Source: an uncultured Bacteroidales bacterium (GTDB lineage Bacteria; Bacteroidota; Bacteroidia; Bacteroidales; Paludibacteraceae). From it: a stretch of 50,884 bases of DNA. Position 1 is the first letter of the stretch. Each line of letters starts with the position of its first letter. Below are positions 50,681-50,884 of this stretch, piece by piece. The stretch spans positions 1 to 50,884 of the forward strand of contig CALDQH010000071.1 in the NCBI GenBank assembly GCA_937911935.1. Reading direction: 5' to 3'. Made by a program: the position numbers and the translations under genes. Under the pieces are notes generated by a model that was given only the letters and a program-made list of their open reading frames with translations, did not search any database and was not told the origin of the DNA.

Positions 50681-50884
50681 CCTTCTTCTGATTTTGCTTT
50701 TATTTGTGCAAACAAATCATCAACAGATTTTAACAAATCTGCAGCTGATTCTTCCGCACCAGATTCAACAGCAAGATTTCTGGCCTCATCAACATTTTGT
50801 AAAACTAAAGAATTATCTACAGGTTCAACAGTTTCTTCTACTTCTTCAACAACAAATTCTTCAGTAACAACTGGAGCTTCAGGT
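50614..50884 (-). CDS. C-terminal end of an acidic protein (partial)
   Basis: A minus-strand frame is open from the window edge to a TGA at 50614-50616, giving 89 residues. It is very acidic and valine-rich in its first third (VVTEEFVVEEVEETVEPVD), then amphipathic helical (NVDEARNLAVES, ADLLKSVDDLFAQIKAKS). I do not recognise a family. The steady codon pattern and the simple-sequence look of the plus-strand frame over the same bases favour the minus strand. It is convergent with the hisB-like gene, with a 67-base overlap. Confidence 0.5.
   Translation of the reverse strand, partial: PEAPVVTEEFVVEEVEETVEPVDNSLVLQNVDEARNLAVESGAEESAADLLKSVDDLFAQIKAKSEEGQDVSKEAADIANRYSAMLSQF

Noticed and set aside
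50586..50867. A plus-strand frame after the hisB-like gene
   Set aside because: Its Leu/Gln-rich translation is the shadow of the acidic minus-strand frame.

Overview
The window is a piece of a Bacteroidales chromosome. The evidence is the promoter style (many copies of the Bacteroidetes -7 box TAnnTTTG with a TTG or TTTG element 19-20 bases upstream), Bacteroidetes families such as DUF4494, DUF5683, DUF4922 and GGGtGRT, lipoproteins with GLUG and carboxypeptidase-regulatory domains, and a menaquinone pathway. I cannot name the genus. Base composition shifts visibly: the housekeeping genes at both ends are moderately GC-rich, while about 17.2-32.6 kb is clearly AT-rich and looks like an accessory region. 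No integrase, transposase, phage structural gene or CRISPR array is visible.

Left core region (1-17.2 kb): the 3' end of an alpha-glucan phosphorylase gene, a tRNA-His, an S1-domain CvfB-like protein, release factor 3, a DUF4494 protein, a parA-parB-DUF5683-lytic transglycosylase operon, pheS, lon, a TPR protein, a NifU-like plus GGGtGRT protein pair, and a membrane-anchored Hanks-type kinase.

Accessory region (17.2-32.6 kb), almost all on the minus strand. First comes a radical-SAM peptide (RiPP) locus: a 41-residue, three-cysteine precursor gene, a hairpin terminator or attenuator, a PqqD-radical SAM-SPASM maturase, an 89-residue helical protein and an amidohydrolase. Next are four consecutive modules: a HipBST-like tripartite toxin-antitoxin system, an unknown pair of small membrane proteins, an AbiEi/AbiEii toxin-antitoxin pair, and a channel-like membrane protein with a small partner. 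Each module ends in a copy of the same 36-base hairpin with a conserved loop. The four copies are mosaics: two left-flank types and two hairpin types occur in all four combinations, which suggests recombination at the repeat. A GLUG-repeat lipoprotein and two LPP20-like envelope proteins follow, one of them with glutamine/tyrosine-rich tails.

Right core region (32.6-50.9 kb): a probable DNA-binding protein, menA-ubiE with a bile-acid-type symporter and an acetyltransferase, cysK, a C_GCAxxG protein, rpsF-rpsR-rplI, an FKBP isomerase, der-era, DUF4922-SpoIID-MFS (possibly wall turnover), a rhuM gene between two 60-base hairpin repeats, a frameshifted lipoprotein gene, a HAD phosphatase, a lipoprotein, hisC-hisB(N) and the end of an acidic protein gene on the minus strand.

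Several families of short tandem intergenic words (8-base AATCGACT arrays, GTCGCTTGT arrays, AAAGGAGA arrays) recur between genes. Words of this kind also occur in frame inside the SpoIID gene and overlap the ends of two other genes.
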